The notes: a model not told the origin generated them from the letters alone. A stretch of DNA of 64,000 nucleotides from Lingula anatina (GCF_001039355.2 NW_019774169.1:536416-600415), one strand, 5' to 3'; positions 10,720 through 24,855 are shown, counted from the stretch's first letter. Numbers and translations are program-made.

Positions 10720-13700
10720 GGCACAGTTGTTGAATCTTTTGCTTCATCCCTCATTTCCCCACCTTGGTATCTGCCCATATGTTAATAAAAACTATGGCAC
10801 CAATTAAAAAAAAACACTTTGTTTTTTTTCTTGTTCATATTTTCCTCTCCACCTTTCAGTTCATTCTACTTCTTTCTATACATTTTACTCTCCACCTCTT
10901 TCATTTTCATCATACTAAGTGAAAACTAGTGTTTCTGATCAGCTGCATGTAAACCTAAGGAAGTATCATTTAAACTTTCAAAAGGCCACCAAGCCCTATA
11001 CCTGTTTGGGTTACGGGTATTGACCTATTCGCTACAGAAAAGCTTCGAAGAAATGTACAGTGAAGAGCTTTTACTCTTGGAAATTACTTGCAAAAATATC
11101 CTTCTATAAGTGCTCCCACCTGTGAGTACCTGAGGGTTCTACTTCATTATTCTCAAGTATGTGCCCAGGAAGCAAATTACATGCTTGCTTAAGAAAACAA
11201 ATACCCCAGTACAGATTTATGTCAAAATTATGTTGTGTCACCTGTTTAGGGCTGATATTTAAGACATTAAAAGGTTTTGAGCATCTTTCTGAGAAATGTA
11301 TTGGGGCTGTGTTTGTTGATTCCTGGAGTTGGTCAACAGCCAAAATTTTGGATTGAGTTGCAGAACCAGTTTCTTCACTCTTATGTTTTCTATTTATGGG
11401 AAAAACACTCTAAAGTTGCTATAAAGCCCTTTTTCTAAGTTAAAACTTTTTAAAGCAGAAATAACCTGATACCAGATCATCCCAGTGTTGCAAGGCGCTA
11501 TTTGTGTCGAATGAACACCGAGGGAACAGATGTATTCCCATTTGCGTGCAAGGCAGAATTAAGCGTAGTGACATGCTAGATATCGCCAGCGGGCAAATGA
11601 ACACAACATGTGTTGATGTGTTTGAAAGTGTGTAGCTGATAGAGGATTGGGCCAGGGGACAAATATGCTAAGTAACCAGCTATACACCTTAAAGGCAGTC
11701 ACCATACTTTTTTATTTCATGTTCCATGTGCACAGAATTCAGTACACATATCAGATAGCTATTAATCTGCTATACATGTACCTGGTGTGGCACCTGACCC
11801 TACTGTAAGAGTTTGCCTTTTATTTTCCCCCAACTTCCAAATAACTATCATTTTTGGGAAATTCATAAACTTTTACGGGCATCTAGAGGGTCAAATGTTA
11901 AGCCATCCCAAAGAGATAGTGACCTTTTACTTTATAATCAGATATTTCTCTTCCTTTCACTTGGAGAAAACCAAAAAACTGCTTCCCCAAAATACTGCAT
12001 TAACTTCCTGTGCTGTGTGTTAATTAAAATCAACCACCATTTTCCAATTAACTGTTTGCATAGAGGAAACCTTTGATTTTAATTAAAGAGGAGAATGATA
12101 TGGCAGAGTCATCATTTATTAGTACACAGATCACAAACTCTTGGGAATTTTCTGTACAATTTTTTTTCATCAAAATGCTTTGATTAAAAATTCACTGTCC
12201 TGTTTCTGAACATGTTCACTAAAGATTGTGTTGTTGAGTAGGATGGATCTTCCCCAGAGTGTGTTAAATATTGCACTTTATTTGGGCTTTTTCTCATTTT
12301 TTTTTCACTGGGTGTATATACTGTATGTGTGAAAAATATATGAAACCCTGGGACGTAAAATCTGATGAATAAACTAGAGTTAGGCGACAACGGTTAGAGG
12401 TGTTGTGTACTGTAGGATAAGATTAGCAGGTGTATGAAGTACAGGGTAATCTTAAATTTTCTGCACTCATTTACATTAAGTTTCCATACTGTCATGCACA
12501 TTTTCAAATGTGTTCCTTTTCTCACAATACTAGTGTTCATTAAATTAATTAAACCATTTTAGTTTAAAAGCAGAACCTCTTAGAATGACATACTGTAAAA
12601 TTATTTTTATAAAGTCTCACCAAATGGGAAAAAAAGTTTGCATTTGTGGGTTTTATCATTGCTTTTAATCTAAAGGGCATGCTTATGTAATCATCAACAT
12701 AAAGGTAGATTAGATACAAATTTAGGTAGGTATGTTGTTTGTGGTTGCCCTGTTTTATGACACCAAGACATGACTAATCTGGAATCAAAGATGTGTTTGA
12801 AATTTAATCAAAATCTCTAATCAAATATTCAAAATGTGTAATTATCAAGTTTTATCACACTTTTTGCACTTGGTGCGTTGATTGTATTTAACATGTAAAT
12901 GTATGGCTGCATAGCTCATGCCTGTAAGTTAACATTAGGACAAAAGTTGGGTTTTATGCCTGATTAGGCCTTGAGTCATTTTCTTCAATTTGTTTCTGTG
13001 GAAAGAATAAAAAACAACTGCACTCTAATTAGTCTCCAGCTAAAGTTTTAGGTTTTGATCAATTGGAAGCTTGATGAATCATTATGCTGATCAATATGCT
13101 AGCTTTTGTTTGAGAGAAACGGAAGGACCATGTATTTGCATATAGGATTTTATTAGCATCCACTGCTATTGTCTCCATCAAGTGAAAGAGAGAGTTAATT
13201 GATACTCCGTGACAGTTTGTAAAGTGAATTTGTAAGCCGTAGTTAAACATTTTACTCTTTGAAATTCTATTCCTTTAATTATGAGCTCCATTGTGTGTAG
13301 TTACTTAAATATTTAACATCAAAGAAAAATTTGTCATTGTCCTGGGCTAATGTTAGCATCCTAAGAATCTCAGCAACTCTTGTCTTTCTTTGAGACCTAC
13401 AAACTTTGTCTGAATTTCGTTTGCCTCTTGGGCCTTTTTTTTTTGTTTTCAAATGTACGACTTGTGGCCATTTACAAGAACGTGCTTGAACTGGTGATAC
13501 TTGCATAATGGATGTACTAGCCAATTGGAAGTTCACTTGTATCAACTGTATGTTTCAAAAAAAAGACAACAAAAAAAAAGACATCCCTCTTTTTTTGTTG
13601 GGTAACATTATTTGCCTTCAGGGAGAATTCTTACTATGGTTTCTTCTATTCTGTAATGATGTTTAGAAACCAGTAAACAGGAACCTTTCCATTGCTTTTC

Positions 13701-15680
13701 CTTCCTGATATCAAATAGAGGGGTGAGGTTAAAAAAATAGCGAAACATTCTGTTCAAACAGCTGGGCAGATTGGAGGCTGGTATGATTTCACTGTTCTGC
13801 AAGTTGGCCTGCAAACACGCTCAGGTTTAATTATCTTGGCTTATTTATTCTATATTCTTTCAGCAGCAGGGAAGTAAAACTGGTATAAAATTAGCAGAAA
13901 GAAGTCATCACAGCTGGCTGTAGGCTAGAAGCTGTTGATGTTAATGTAGTTGATGGATTTTGTTCAGAGTACTAGAACTCTGTCAACCAGCATTAATTAT
14001 AAGTGATCAGTCATTAGAGAATGTTTTTGAGATAGCAACTTTGCTTCAATTAATCTTTAGGGAAAATCTTTTTATACAGTGCAAAAGAATTATGAGGCAA
14101 GGTGATGCAATTGTGTTTTATCGGCTTTGATAATTACCATAATTAAAGGCCTTTGGAAAGTGTTACTCAAATTATTTCCATTATATTACATTAAAATTAA
14201 CATCTATAATCCGTTTTATCATGCAATCTATGAAAAGCCTTTTAATAATTTAGCCGATTAGTCATCTCTTTCCTCTACCAATATAAAATTAACAGGAAAA
14301 AATCCTGAATCCAAAATTTTACTGCGCCCTCCAGTTTTCTTTCAGTGTCTGTTTATCTAAAGATCAGAACAAATGTGAGGCATTATACCTGTGAATGATT
14401 TTAAAGTGGAATGAAATATAAAGATTTTTATAATTTATTATCATTTAATGTACATAACATTTGGATGAGCGTAAATGCTAACAAAAGCACATTTATTGCC
14501 TCTCTTTCATGTTTTGGTATTTGGTACTAATAGAAAACCAGTATGCCTTACCAAAAAATTATTCTTGAAAATATGAGTGTACATTTTTTATTGGTTTTTA
14601 AATATCGTATTATTTTATTTCCAGTCACCAGAACCATACTCGCACTAAGCCTAAGCAAAAGAACAGCTGATAAGGAACAGAGGATATTTTGTTTTACGTT
14701 CAACTAAAATGATAATAAATTGTGTCTGTTTACACATTTTACTTGTTGGTTGTCTTAGTATGTATATGTTAACTGAACTTGGGAGTCATTTAACTATGAA
14801 CACTTCCTTAGATATGAGAAATGTTTTAATTAAGTGTAATTTAAGTAATTTAATTGTTGTTATTATTATCATTATTATTCAAAGGCACAAAGGGCTTTTT
14901 TTTCAAAATGTAGTCCTTTTTTATTATTGATTAACATTATATGATAAACAGAAGCTGAAATATATGAAAACATTTAAGTTTTAAGATCATGACTACTCTT
15001 ACACTTCTGAGAGGTGGTATTGATTATTAGACAGGATGTTCAAAATTCAAATACTGACATGGACAACATGTTTAGTTACAGTTTTTCTGTTAATTAATGA
15101 ATGTTATAGGTAAAATTGATATTCAGCAGTAAGGAAAAATATGTAATGTGCAACCAAAATATCTTTTGGAGTATTAAGCACCAATAATTTTAGCTTTATG
15201 CCTTTTACTTAGATTATATTGTAAGGAATTCATAAGTAATGCACATTATTTGTACATCTGTTTCTTATGCTTTTACTTTATGACTTTATTAGATTATATA
15301 CCAGCATTTATTATTTAAAAGGTAATTACAGTGCTTTCATGATACTGTGATGCCTTTTCATTTTTATGTGGAATTAAATTCCCCTTAATATTAGATATTT
15401 CATTTAAAATGTCAAAATTGTCTTGTCAAAATTTACTTCATGCTTAATTTTGAATTGCTTTATAGTGGATTGATGGTATTCAATTAATTGATATTAATGA
15501 CGTTATGTGAAAAACTAGGCTTGAATTAACTTAATTACCTGCTGCAATATTTAGTGAGAAAGAACTTATGCAAGTCAATCAAGTGTGAATGCACAGTGTC
15601 AGCCTCAGTAAAGGTATTGTAATTGAAGAAATCCTACTGCTTTAACAATAATCTCTGCTGACTATGTCAGACATGAGCCT

Positions 15681-15930
15681 AGGACTGGGTTCCCATGCCT
15701 AGATCGATCCATCTGGATCAGTCTAACTTCCTGGGGAATCTCACTAAATTGCTATCAACTAACCAGCTTAAATGTCTGTCACGCCTACCGAATCAGCTGG
15801 GGGGTAAAGATAATTACCCCCTAACAGCTTTACTAGGCATGACAGACATTTAAGCTGGTTAAGTTGATAGCAATTTAGTGAGACTTAACAGGGAGATAGA
15901 TCAATCCAAATATCTGTGGGAATGGTCCCT
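15681..15930. repeat. Fold-back (MITE-like) inverted repeat, copy 1
   Basis: The core arms 15739-15787 and 15834-15883 are nearly perfect inverted copies (about 49 nt, one extra T and one C/A mismatch). An inner GGGGGTAA / TTACCCCC pair closes a 6-nt loop. Weaker complementarity extends outward to about 15681 and 15930. No open frame. It resembles a non-autonomous fold-back element. No clear target duplication was seen. Confidence 0.65.
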
Positions 15931-17234
15931 ATGTTTAAAAAAAAAACTGAACATTTATCATGTGACCCAACACCTAACCTTGATGAATCTCAGGTACCAT
16001 CAGAATTGAATTTAAAAACACAAAATACAGCTTTTCCGCAGAAAAAGCTTATGTCTACACTATATACTGAACATTCAAGTGCACCAAACCAGTAAAGTGG
16101 TATGTTAGATTAATAAACATGTGAATTTGTGAAATGGATAGAGATCAATTAAAAAATTATTTTTCTAAATCCAGTGGTTCAGCATGAGTAGCCATGGTAT
16201 CCATCCTTTTCTTTAACACAAAATTGATTATTTTTAATACTAATTGGCAAGAGGTACTGTTTGTTAATATGCAAAGAAGGGTATTCTTGTTGCACTGATA
16301 AGTTAGATTATAATATACACGTACTTTCATTCATTTGTTTTCAAAGGGATCATTTTTTAAAAAATTATTCATGTTTGTATTGTAGCATGTTGCGAGGCAG
16401 TAAGTGTTTATTGTTTTAACGTACTATTTATTAATTTCTTATAGATGGATGTTGCTGAGGTAGAGGTTAGGGTAGTAACAGAAACATACCAAAAATATCA
16501 TCAAAATACATTTTAAAAGGCACTTTGAGGCAATAAATTAACATCTCTAGTTATATTTTAAATCATGATAAAACACTTTTTAGTGGCTACTGTTTATTTA
16601 CCAGGTAGCTGTGTGAGTAAAAAAAAATCAGTAGATTTTTTTATCAAATATTTTGTGTTTTTGCCCTTAGTTTTTCACTCTAGTTATTCTTAACTTTGGT
16701 TTGACATGCTATTATTTTATCTGGATAAATACACAAGTAGGTTATAAGAATGGTTTTAATGATATTTATCATGATGTTTTAGACTTAATTTTAATGTTAT
16801 TACAATAAAGGCAAAAAAAAACATTTTCTTGTTATCTTTGCCTTGTTCTATGAAAGAAAGATTATAAGTATGTATATAATTGGCAAATGAAAAGTGCTAT
16901 GAAAATGTATCCTTGACATACAGAATAAACATGTATGGTTGTTTTCTGTATAACCTACCAAAAACCCAATTTTCATCTGCAGTTTTGATTTTAGTGAATT
17001 TTAACAATCTTGATTAAAAACAAGTGATTTAATGGCATGGGCTTTTTCATTCAAAACAAACAACCTGTGTTTGGGAGGGGAGCATATTAGATAACTACAT
17101 CAGATCACATTATCAACCAATGCATAGAGACATGTTGACTGTGTTGCCTCTTTTGAACACCTTTGATCATTCAAAATGGAATACAATCAGCTCAAGAAAG
17201 TGTCTTTTAACTGAAGTTTAGATGGAGCCACTTA

Positions 17235-17312
17235 AATCTGATTGCATCCTGAGCAGTTAAGACAGACAGGTAGAAGTGAAAAATTGCTTACTGATTGCAA
17301 TCACCTGGTCTT
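17235..17312. repeat. Single minisatellite unit in copy 1
   Basis: One unit (GATTGCATCCTGAGCAG, then GACAGACAGG, then a TGCAATCA-containing tail) at the place where the other haplotype has an expanded array (26160-26716). Confidence 0.7.
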
Positions 17313-18945
17313 AACACAAAAACTGTACAGCTTCCACTTTGCATGGAATTTAACGGAGCTTATTCACGTTCTACATTGATTTTGACATGGGTCAAAACTA
17401 GTTTCTTTACCAATGAAATCAGAGAAATTCCTCTTGATCACGAACTATGTCTATGGGGGGGTAGACTTCTCTGAATAGGCAGCTTTATAATGAATTATCA
17501 TGAAAGGAGTATTTAGAGGGGTGGGCAACCCAAGTTCATAATAATTCCATCTGGTCAAGCCAAATTCAAGTGCGAAATGTTAAAACTTCCTTTAAAAGAT
17601 TGTAATTTGAGCTTCGCACATCATTACTCTGTGGTGTTTCTGTTCACCATGTGTGTTTGATGTCACTCAAGAGGTTTGATGGGAAACTAAGGTTCTGGGA
17701 AATGTTGACTTTGCTGTAGAGAGTTCTTATTGTGTCTTGATTATTGAAGTGTTTGTGAAGAAGTGTTATACAAAACACAGCAGCTTGATGTCTGCAGACC
17801 ATCTGTACATATCCAAATAGAAAATGTTTTCAGATTATTATGTGAGAGAAAATTTATGGTTGTAATACTGTAGTATATTATAACTCCACAAGTCATCAAT
17901 AGATGCAACCTGGAAAATACCTGAAAACGATAGTATACTTCCAACAAATGTTTTGCCCCAATTATAAACAAATATTAAACTTGATTAACAAAGGAAGAAT
18001 CTATAGACCAAGTCGTTAATTGATTAATTTCTGCAGAACTGAGTCCTCTACAGAAACCAGACTTATTCATCAGTTGTCACAATATTGCTTCATCCAATGA
18101 ATCAAAAATGAATCATGTTTTTAACATTATGTCAGGAAACATAATTTTTCCTCCAGCAGCATGAAATTGTATTATCTTGTCATCCGCCTGCCATCCATAC
18201 AGATGGCTGTGGCATCCAGTGCCCATTGAACTCTAATTGGTAGCCATTGTCTTGGGGCAAAGAAGGCACCGGCAGACGCTCTGCAATAAAAGGGAGTGAG
18301 TGATTGCCTTGAAATATGAGGCATATCTGCCCTGAAGGCAAAATGCTTATTTTTTTAATTCATTTATTTGCATAATATATTTTTAATTTCACATTATGAC
18401 TATATTGATTTGCATTCAAAGATGTTTTTGAGTAAATAAAAAAATCTTTAGAATGAGAATCTTCTGCATCTAAGAAATGTCATATCATTCTGAATAGATG
18501 TTCTGACCAGTCATCTGTAGACAACTTATTCTTTAGAGAATAAAGCAGTAGACATACTATTACAATTAGACCCTAAGTGTCCCATTAACTGTAGTGCTTT
18601 ATTGATCATTTCATGTTTAAGTGTTTTAACATCGTTGGACAAAGAGTCAGGAAACTGATACCCTATTATCCCTTTCTTTTCATACCAAAAATCATTTCAA
18701 AAAAATAAAAATTATAAATAGTACTTTTGCATGATGTCTGCTTGAAACAACTGGCATCCATGTGATAACAGATTTGGTCAATTTAATTCATTAAAAGCCA
18801 TGGCATTGTAATCTTACTGATTTATTAATATGTGTTAATTGGTGAACAAAGAACTTTTTAAGAACAAAGAACAAAAAAAAACTTGAAAATGCACTGTTCA
18901 GTTTAATGCAAATAAATCATGTTAGACCAACATTTGTTCATCACG

Positions 18946-18961
18946 TTTTTTTTTTTTTTTT
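18946..18961. repeat. T16 at the end of copy 1
   Basis: A homopolymer of 16 T, against 10 T at the same place in copy 2 (28238-28247). It sits next to the contig end at 18964. Confidence 0.85.
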
Positions 18962-18964
18962 AAT

Positions 18965-18965
18965 N
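18965..18965. other. Single N, probable contig junction
   Basis: Copy 1 stops at 18964, four bases into sequence that in copy 2 continues past 28247 as ordinary unique DNA. Confidence 0.8.
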
Positions 18966-19046
18966 TATGTGGGGGTCTATACGAATGTGCTTGCTCCAGC
19001 TGGTGGTACAATATTTGGAGGCGGTATCGCCTCTCTGATCCTCTAG
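18966..19046 (+). mobile_element. 3' end of the Helitron-like insertion
   Basis: 81 bp with no counterpart in the allelic copy. It has GCTGGTGGTACAAT (18999-19012), the inverse of the 5' end. A hairpin follows with arms GAGGCG (19018-19023) and CGCCTC (19028-19033) and loop GTAT. Nine nt later comes CTAG (19043-19046), with host T following. A short palindrome shortly before a CTRR end, insertion at A^T or T^T, and no target duplication are defining traits of the Helitron superfamily. A subterminal rather than terminal 3' inverted repeat is described for Helentron/Helitron2 elements. Confidence 0.6.
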
Positions 19047-22000
19047 TTAATTTAGAAATTTAAGCCAATTATTTTATCAAAATCCCATCACGTTGGCATA
19101 AAATCACCATTTTCTCCTGATTACTCCCTTCTCAATCATCTGTGGTCCTATTGTATTTTAATTCATATTTTCTCACAGAATAATTCCAGTTTTATTAACA
19201 AGGACTCTTGATGAGCATTTAGTGGTCAGCTTGGAGGATACTTGATAGCCTCCAGAAAGAATCCAGATGGACAAGTAGTAATAAGTGATATTAGCTTTCC
19301 ATCTGATTTGTTTGCTATATTCTGATCAGCCAACTGTAAGTCTGAGTGGTTTCCTGAAGTAACCAATGTGTAGAAAAATGGATTTTACTTTTTATCAACC
19401 ACACAACTTGTAGACAAGTTAAGTTGTCCCTATATAGTGGAATAAACCTTATAGAGTTTTAATTTTTTCAGATTTAAGCTTTTTTATCTTGGTAGTATAC
19501 ACACAATAGCATAGAAGGTCTGTAAATGTTATTTAACATAGATTTAGCATCCAGTGAACACATTATTATTATTATTATTATATGTTGTCTTATGCTTTAT
19601 GGATAAAACAATGGCAATTTCGAGGGTATATGCTCAGGGGCACAGTTGTTGAATCTTTTGCTTCATCCCTCATTTCCCCACCTTGGTATCTGCCCATATG
19701 TTAATAAAAACTACGGCACCAATTAAAAAAAGCACTTTGGTTTTTTTCTTGTTCATATTTTCCTCTCCACCTTTCAGTTCATTCTACTTCTTTCTATACA
19801 TTTTACTCTCCCCCTCTTTCATTTTCATCATACTAAGTGAAAACTAGTGTTTCTGATCAGCTGCATGTAAACCTAAGGAAGTATCATTTAAACTTTCAAA
19901 AGGCCACCAAGCCCTATACCTGTTTGGGTTACGGGTATTGACCTATTCGCTACAGAAAAGCTTCGAAGAAATGTACAGTGAAGAGCTTTTACTCTTGGAA
20001 ATTACTTGCAAAAATATCCTTCTTTAAGTGCTCCCACCTGTGAGTACCTGAGGGTTCTACTTCATTATTCTCAAGTATGTGCCCAGGAAGCAAATTACAT
20101 GCTTGCTTAAGAAAACAAATACCCCAGTACAGATTTATGTCAAAATTATGTTGTGTCACCTGTTTAGGGCTGATATTTAAGACATTAAAAGGTTTTGAGC
20201 ATCTTTCTGAGAAATGTTCTGGGGCTGTGTTTGTTGATTCCTGGAGTTGGTCAACAGCCAAAATTTTGGATTGATTTGCAGAACCAGTTTCTTCACTCTT
20301 ATGTTTTCTATTTATGGGAAAAACACTCTAAAGTTGCTATAAAGCCCTTTTTCTAAGTTAAAACTTTTTTAAGCAGAAATAACCTGATACCAGATCATCC
20401 CAGTGTTGCAAGGCGCTATTTGTGTCGAATGAACATCGAGGGAACAGATGTATTCCCATTTGCGTGCAAGGCAGAATTAAGCGTAGTGACATGCTAGATA
20501 TCGCCAGCGGGCAAATGAACACAACATGTGTTGATGTGTTTGAAAGTGTGTAGCTGATAGAGGATTGGGCCAGGGGACAAATATGCTAAGTAACCAGCTA
20601 CACACCTTAAAGGCAGTCACCATACTTTTTTATTTCATGTTCCATGTGCACAGAATTCAGTACATATATCAGATAGCTATTAATCTGCTATACATGTACC
20701 TGGTGTGGCACCTGACCCTACTGTAAGAGTTTGCCTTTTATTTTCTCCCAACTTCCAAATAACTATCATTTTTGGGAAATTCATAAACTTTTACGGGCAC
20801 CTAGAGGGTCAAATGTTAAGCCATCCCAAAGAGATAGTGACCTTTTACTTTATAATCAGATATTTCTCTTCCTTTCACTTGGAGAAAACCAAAAAACTGC
20901 TTCCCCAAAATACTGCATTAACTTCCTGTGCTGTGTTAATTAAAATCAACCACCATTTTCCAATTAACTGTTTGCTTAGAGGAAACCTTTGATTTTAATT
21001 AAAGAGGAGAATGATATGGCAGAGTCATCATTTATTAGTACACAGATCACAAACTCTTGGGAATTTTCTGTACAATTTTTTTTTCATCAAAATGCTTTGA
21101 TTAAAAATTCACTGTCCTGTTTCTGAACATGTTCACTAAAGATTGTGTTGTTGAGTGGAATGGATCTTCCCCAGAGTGTGTTAAGTATTGGACTTTATTT
21201 GGGCTTTTTCTCATTTTTTTCACTGGGTGTATATACAGTATGTGTGCAAAATACAGGTATATGATACCCTGGGACCTAATATCTGATGAATAAACTAGAG
21301 TTAGGCGACAACGGTTAGAGGTGTTGTGTACTGTAGGATAAGATTAGCAGGTGTATGAAGTACAGGGTAATCTTAAACTTTCTGCACTCATTTACATGAA
21401 GTTTCCATACTCTGTCATGCAGATTTTCAAATGTGTTCCTTTTCTCACTATATCAGTGTTCATTAAATTGATGAAACCATTATAGTTTAAAAGCAGAAGC
21501 TCTTAGAATGACATACTGTAAAATTATTTTTATAAAGTCTCACCAAATGTGAAAAAAAGTTTGCATTTGTGGGTTTTATCATTGCTTTTAATCTAAAGGG
21601 CATGCTTATGTAATCATCAACATAAAGGTAGATTAGATACAAATTTAGGTAGGTATGTTGTTTGTGGTTGCCCTGTTTTATGACACCAAGACATGACTAA
21701 TCTAGAATCAAAGATGTGTTTGAAATTTAATCAAAATCTCTAATCAAATATTCAAAATGTGTAATTATCAAGTTTTATCACACTTTTTGCACTTGGTGCG
21801 TTGATTGTATTTAACATGTAAATGTATGGCTGCATAGCCCATGCCTGTAAGTTAACATTAGGACAAAAGTTGGGTTTTATGCCTGATTAGGCTTTGAGTC
21901 ATTTTCTTCAATTTGTTTCTGTGGAAAGAATAAAAAACAACTGCACTCTAATTAGTCTCCAGCTAAAGTTTTAGGTTTTGATCAATTGGAAGCTTGATGA

Positions 22001-24606
22001 ATCATTATGCTGATCAATATGCTAGCTTTTGTTTGAGAGAAACGGAAGGACCATGTATTTGCATATAGGATTTTATTAGCATCCACTGCTATTGTCTCCA
22101 TCAAGTGAAAGAGAGAGTTAATTGATACTCCGTGACAGTTTGTAAAGTGAATTTGTAAGCCGTAGTTAAACATTTTACTCTTTGAAATTCTATTCCTTTA
22201 ATTATGAGCTCCATTGTGTGTAGTTACTTAAATATTAAACATCAAAGAAAAATTTGTCATTGTCCTGGGCTAATGTTAGCATCCTAAGAATCTCAGCAAC
22301 TCTTGTCTTTCTTTGAGACCTACAAACTTTGTCTGAATTTCGTTTGCCTCTTGGGCCTTTATTTTTTGTTTTCAAATGTACGACTTGTGGCCGTTTACAA
22401 GAACATGTGCTTGAACTGGTGATACTTGCATAATGGATGTACTAGCCAATTGGAAGTTCACTTGTAGCAACTGTATGTGTCAAAAAAAAGACAACAAAAA
22501 AAAGACGTCCCTCTTTTTTTGTTGGGTAACATTATTTGCCTTCAGGGAGAATTCTTACTATGGTTTATTCTATTCTGTAATGATGTTTAGAAACCAGTAA
22601 ACAGGAACCTTTCCATTGCTTTTCCTTCCTGATATCAAATAGAGGGGTGAGGTTAAAAAAATAGCGAAACATTCTGTTCAAACAGCTGGGCAGATTGGAG
22701 GCTGGTATGATTTCACTGTTCTGCAAGTTGGCCTGCAAACACGCTCAGGTTTAATTATCTCGGCTTATTTATTCTATATTCTTTCAGCAGCAGGGAAGTA
22801 AAACTGGTATAAAATTAGCAGAAAGAAGTCATCACAGCTGGCTGTAGGCTAGAAGCTGTTGATGTTAATGTAGTTGATGGATTTTGTTCAGAGTACTAGA
22901 ACTCTGTCAACCAGCATTAATTATAAGTGATCAGTCATTAGAGAATGTTTTTGAGATAGCAACTTTGCTTCACTTAATCTATAGGGAAAATCTTTTTATA
23001 CAGTGCAAAAGAATTATGAGGCAAGGTGATGCAATTGTGTTTTATCGGCTTTGATAATTACCATAATTAAAGGCCTTTGGAAACTGTTACTCAAATTATT
23101 TCCATTATATTACATTAAAATTAACATCTATAATCCGTTTTATCATGCAATCTATGAAAAGCCTTTTAATAATTTAGCTGATTAGTCATCTCTTTCCACT
23201 ACCAATATAAAATTAACAGGAAAAAATCTTGAATCCAAAATTTTACTGCGCCCTCCAGTTTTCTTTCAGTGTCTGTTTATCTAAAGATCAGAACAAATAT
23301 GAGGCATTATACCTGTGAATTATTTTAAAGTGGAATGAAATATATAACTTTTTAAAGATTTTTATAATTTATTATCGTTTAATGTACATAACATTTGGAT
23401 GAGCGTAAATGCTAACAAAAGCACATTTATTGCCTCTGTTTCATGTTTTGGTATTTGGTACTAATAGAAAACCAGTATGCCTAACCAAAAATTATTCTTG
23501 AAAATATGAGTGTACATTTTTTATTGGTTTTTAAATATGGTATTATTTTATTTCCAGTCACCAGAACCATACTCGCACTAAGCCTAAGCAAAAGAACAGC
23601 TGATAAGGAACAGAGGATGAATATTTTGATTTACGTTCAACTAAAATGATAATAAATTGTGTCTGTTTACACATTTTACTTGTTGGTTGTCTTAGTATGT
23701 ATATGTTAACTGAACTTGGGAGTCATTGAACTATGAACACTTCCTTAGATATGAGAAATGTTTTAATTAAGTGTAATTTAAGTAATTTAATTGTTGTTAT
23801 TATTATCATTATTATTCAAAGGCACAAAGGGCTTTTTTTTCAAAATGTAGTCCTTTTTTATTATTGATTAACATTATATGATAAACAGAAGCTGAAATAT
23901 ATGAAAACATTTAAGTTTTAAGATCATGACTACTCTTACACTTCTGAGAGGTGGTATTGATTATTAGACAGGATGTTCAAAATTCAAATACTGACATGGA
24001 CAACATGTTTAGTTACAGTTTTTCTGTTAATTAATGTTATAGGTAAAATTGATATTCAGCAGTAAGGAAAAATATGTAATATGCAACCAAAATATCTTTT
24101 GGAGTATTAAGCACCAATAATTTTAGCTTTATGCCTTTTACTTAGATTATATTGTAAGGAATTCATAAGTAATGCACATTATTTGTACATCTGTTTCTTA
24201 TGCTTTTACTTTATGACTTTATTAGATTATATACCAGCATTTATTATTTAAAAGGTAATTACAGTGCTTTCATGATACTGTGATGCCTTTTCATTTTTAT
24301 GTGGAATTAAATTCCCCTTAATATTATATGTTTCATTTAAAATGTCAAAATTGTCTTGTCAAAATTTACTTCATGCTTAATTTTGAATTGCTTTATTGAT
24401 GGTATTCAATTAATTGATATTAATGGTGTTATGTGAAAAACTAGGCTTGAATTAACTTAATTACCTGTTGCAATATTTAGTGAGAAAGAACTTATGCAAG
24501 TCAATCAAGTGTGAATGCGCAGTGTCAGCCTCAGTAAAGGTATTGTAATTGAAGAAATCCTACTGCTTTAACAATAATCTCTGCTGACTATGTCAGACAT
24601 GAGCCT

Positions 24607-24855
24607 AGGACTGGGTTCCCATGCCTAGATCGATCCATCTGGATCAGTCTAACTTCCTGGGGAGTCTCACTAAATTGCTATCAACTAACCAGCTTAAATG
24701 TCTGTCACGCCTACCGAATCAGCTAGGGGGTAAAGATAATTACCCCCTAACAGCTTTACTAGGCGTGACAGACATTTAAGCTGGTTAAGTTGATAGCAAT
24801 TTAGTGAGACTTAACAGGAAGATAGATCAATCCAAATATCTGTGGGAATGGTCCC
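24607..24855. repeat. Fold-back (MITE-like) inverted repeat, copy 2
   Basis: Allele of 15681-15930. Arms 24665-24713 and 24760-24809. Here the right arm has GGCGTGACAG, which pairs fully with CTGTCACGCC, whereas copy 1 has a mismatch at that base. Confidence 0.65.

Larger units (their letters stand above)
10035..18964. repeat. First copy of an 8.9-kb duplicated block; probable misplaced haplotig
   Basis: Bounded exactly by Ns at 10034 and 18965. 10035-10116 aligns to 9655-9736. 10117-18964 aligns to 19047-28250 (offset 8930 at the start, about 9292 at the end). By eye the copies differ at roughly 1-3 per 100 positions plus small indels. No coding exon was recognised inside. The short open frames shared by both copies have no recognisable domain. 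Because copy ends coincide with contig ends, I read this as the second allele. A true tandem duplication is less likely. Confidence 0.8.

Noticed and set aside
11104-11356. Overlapping ORFs of 79 and 65 codons on opposite strands, repeated at 19989-20274
   Set aside because: They persist only because the two copies are nearly identical. No domain, splice or codon signal was seen, and a two-base change between copies alters a residue.
18181-18300. Well-conserved, GC-richer stretch considered as an RNA gene
   Set aside because: No cloverleaf, box motifs or convincing stem could be formed by eye; kept only as part of a low-divergence block.
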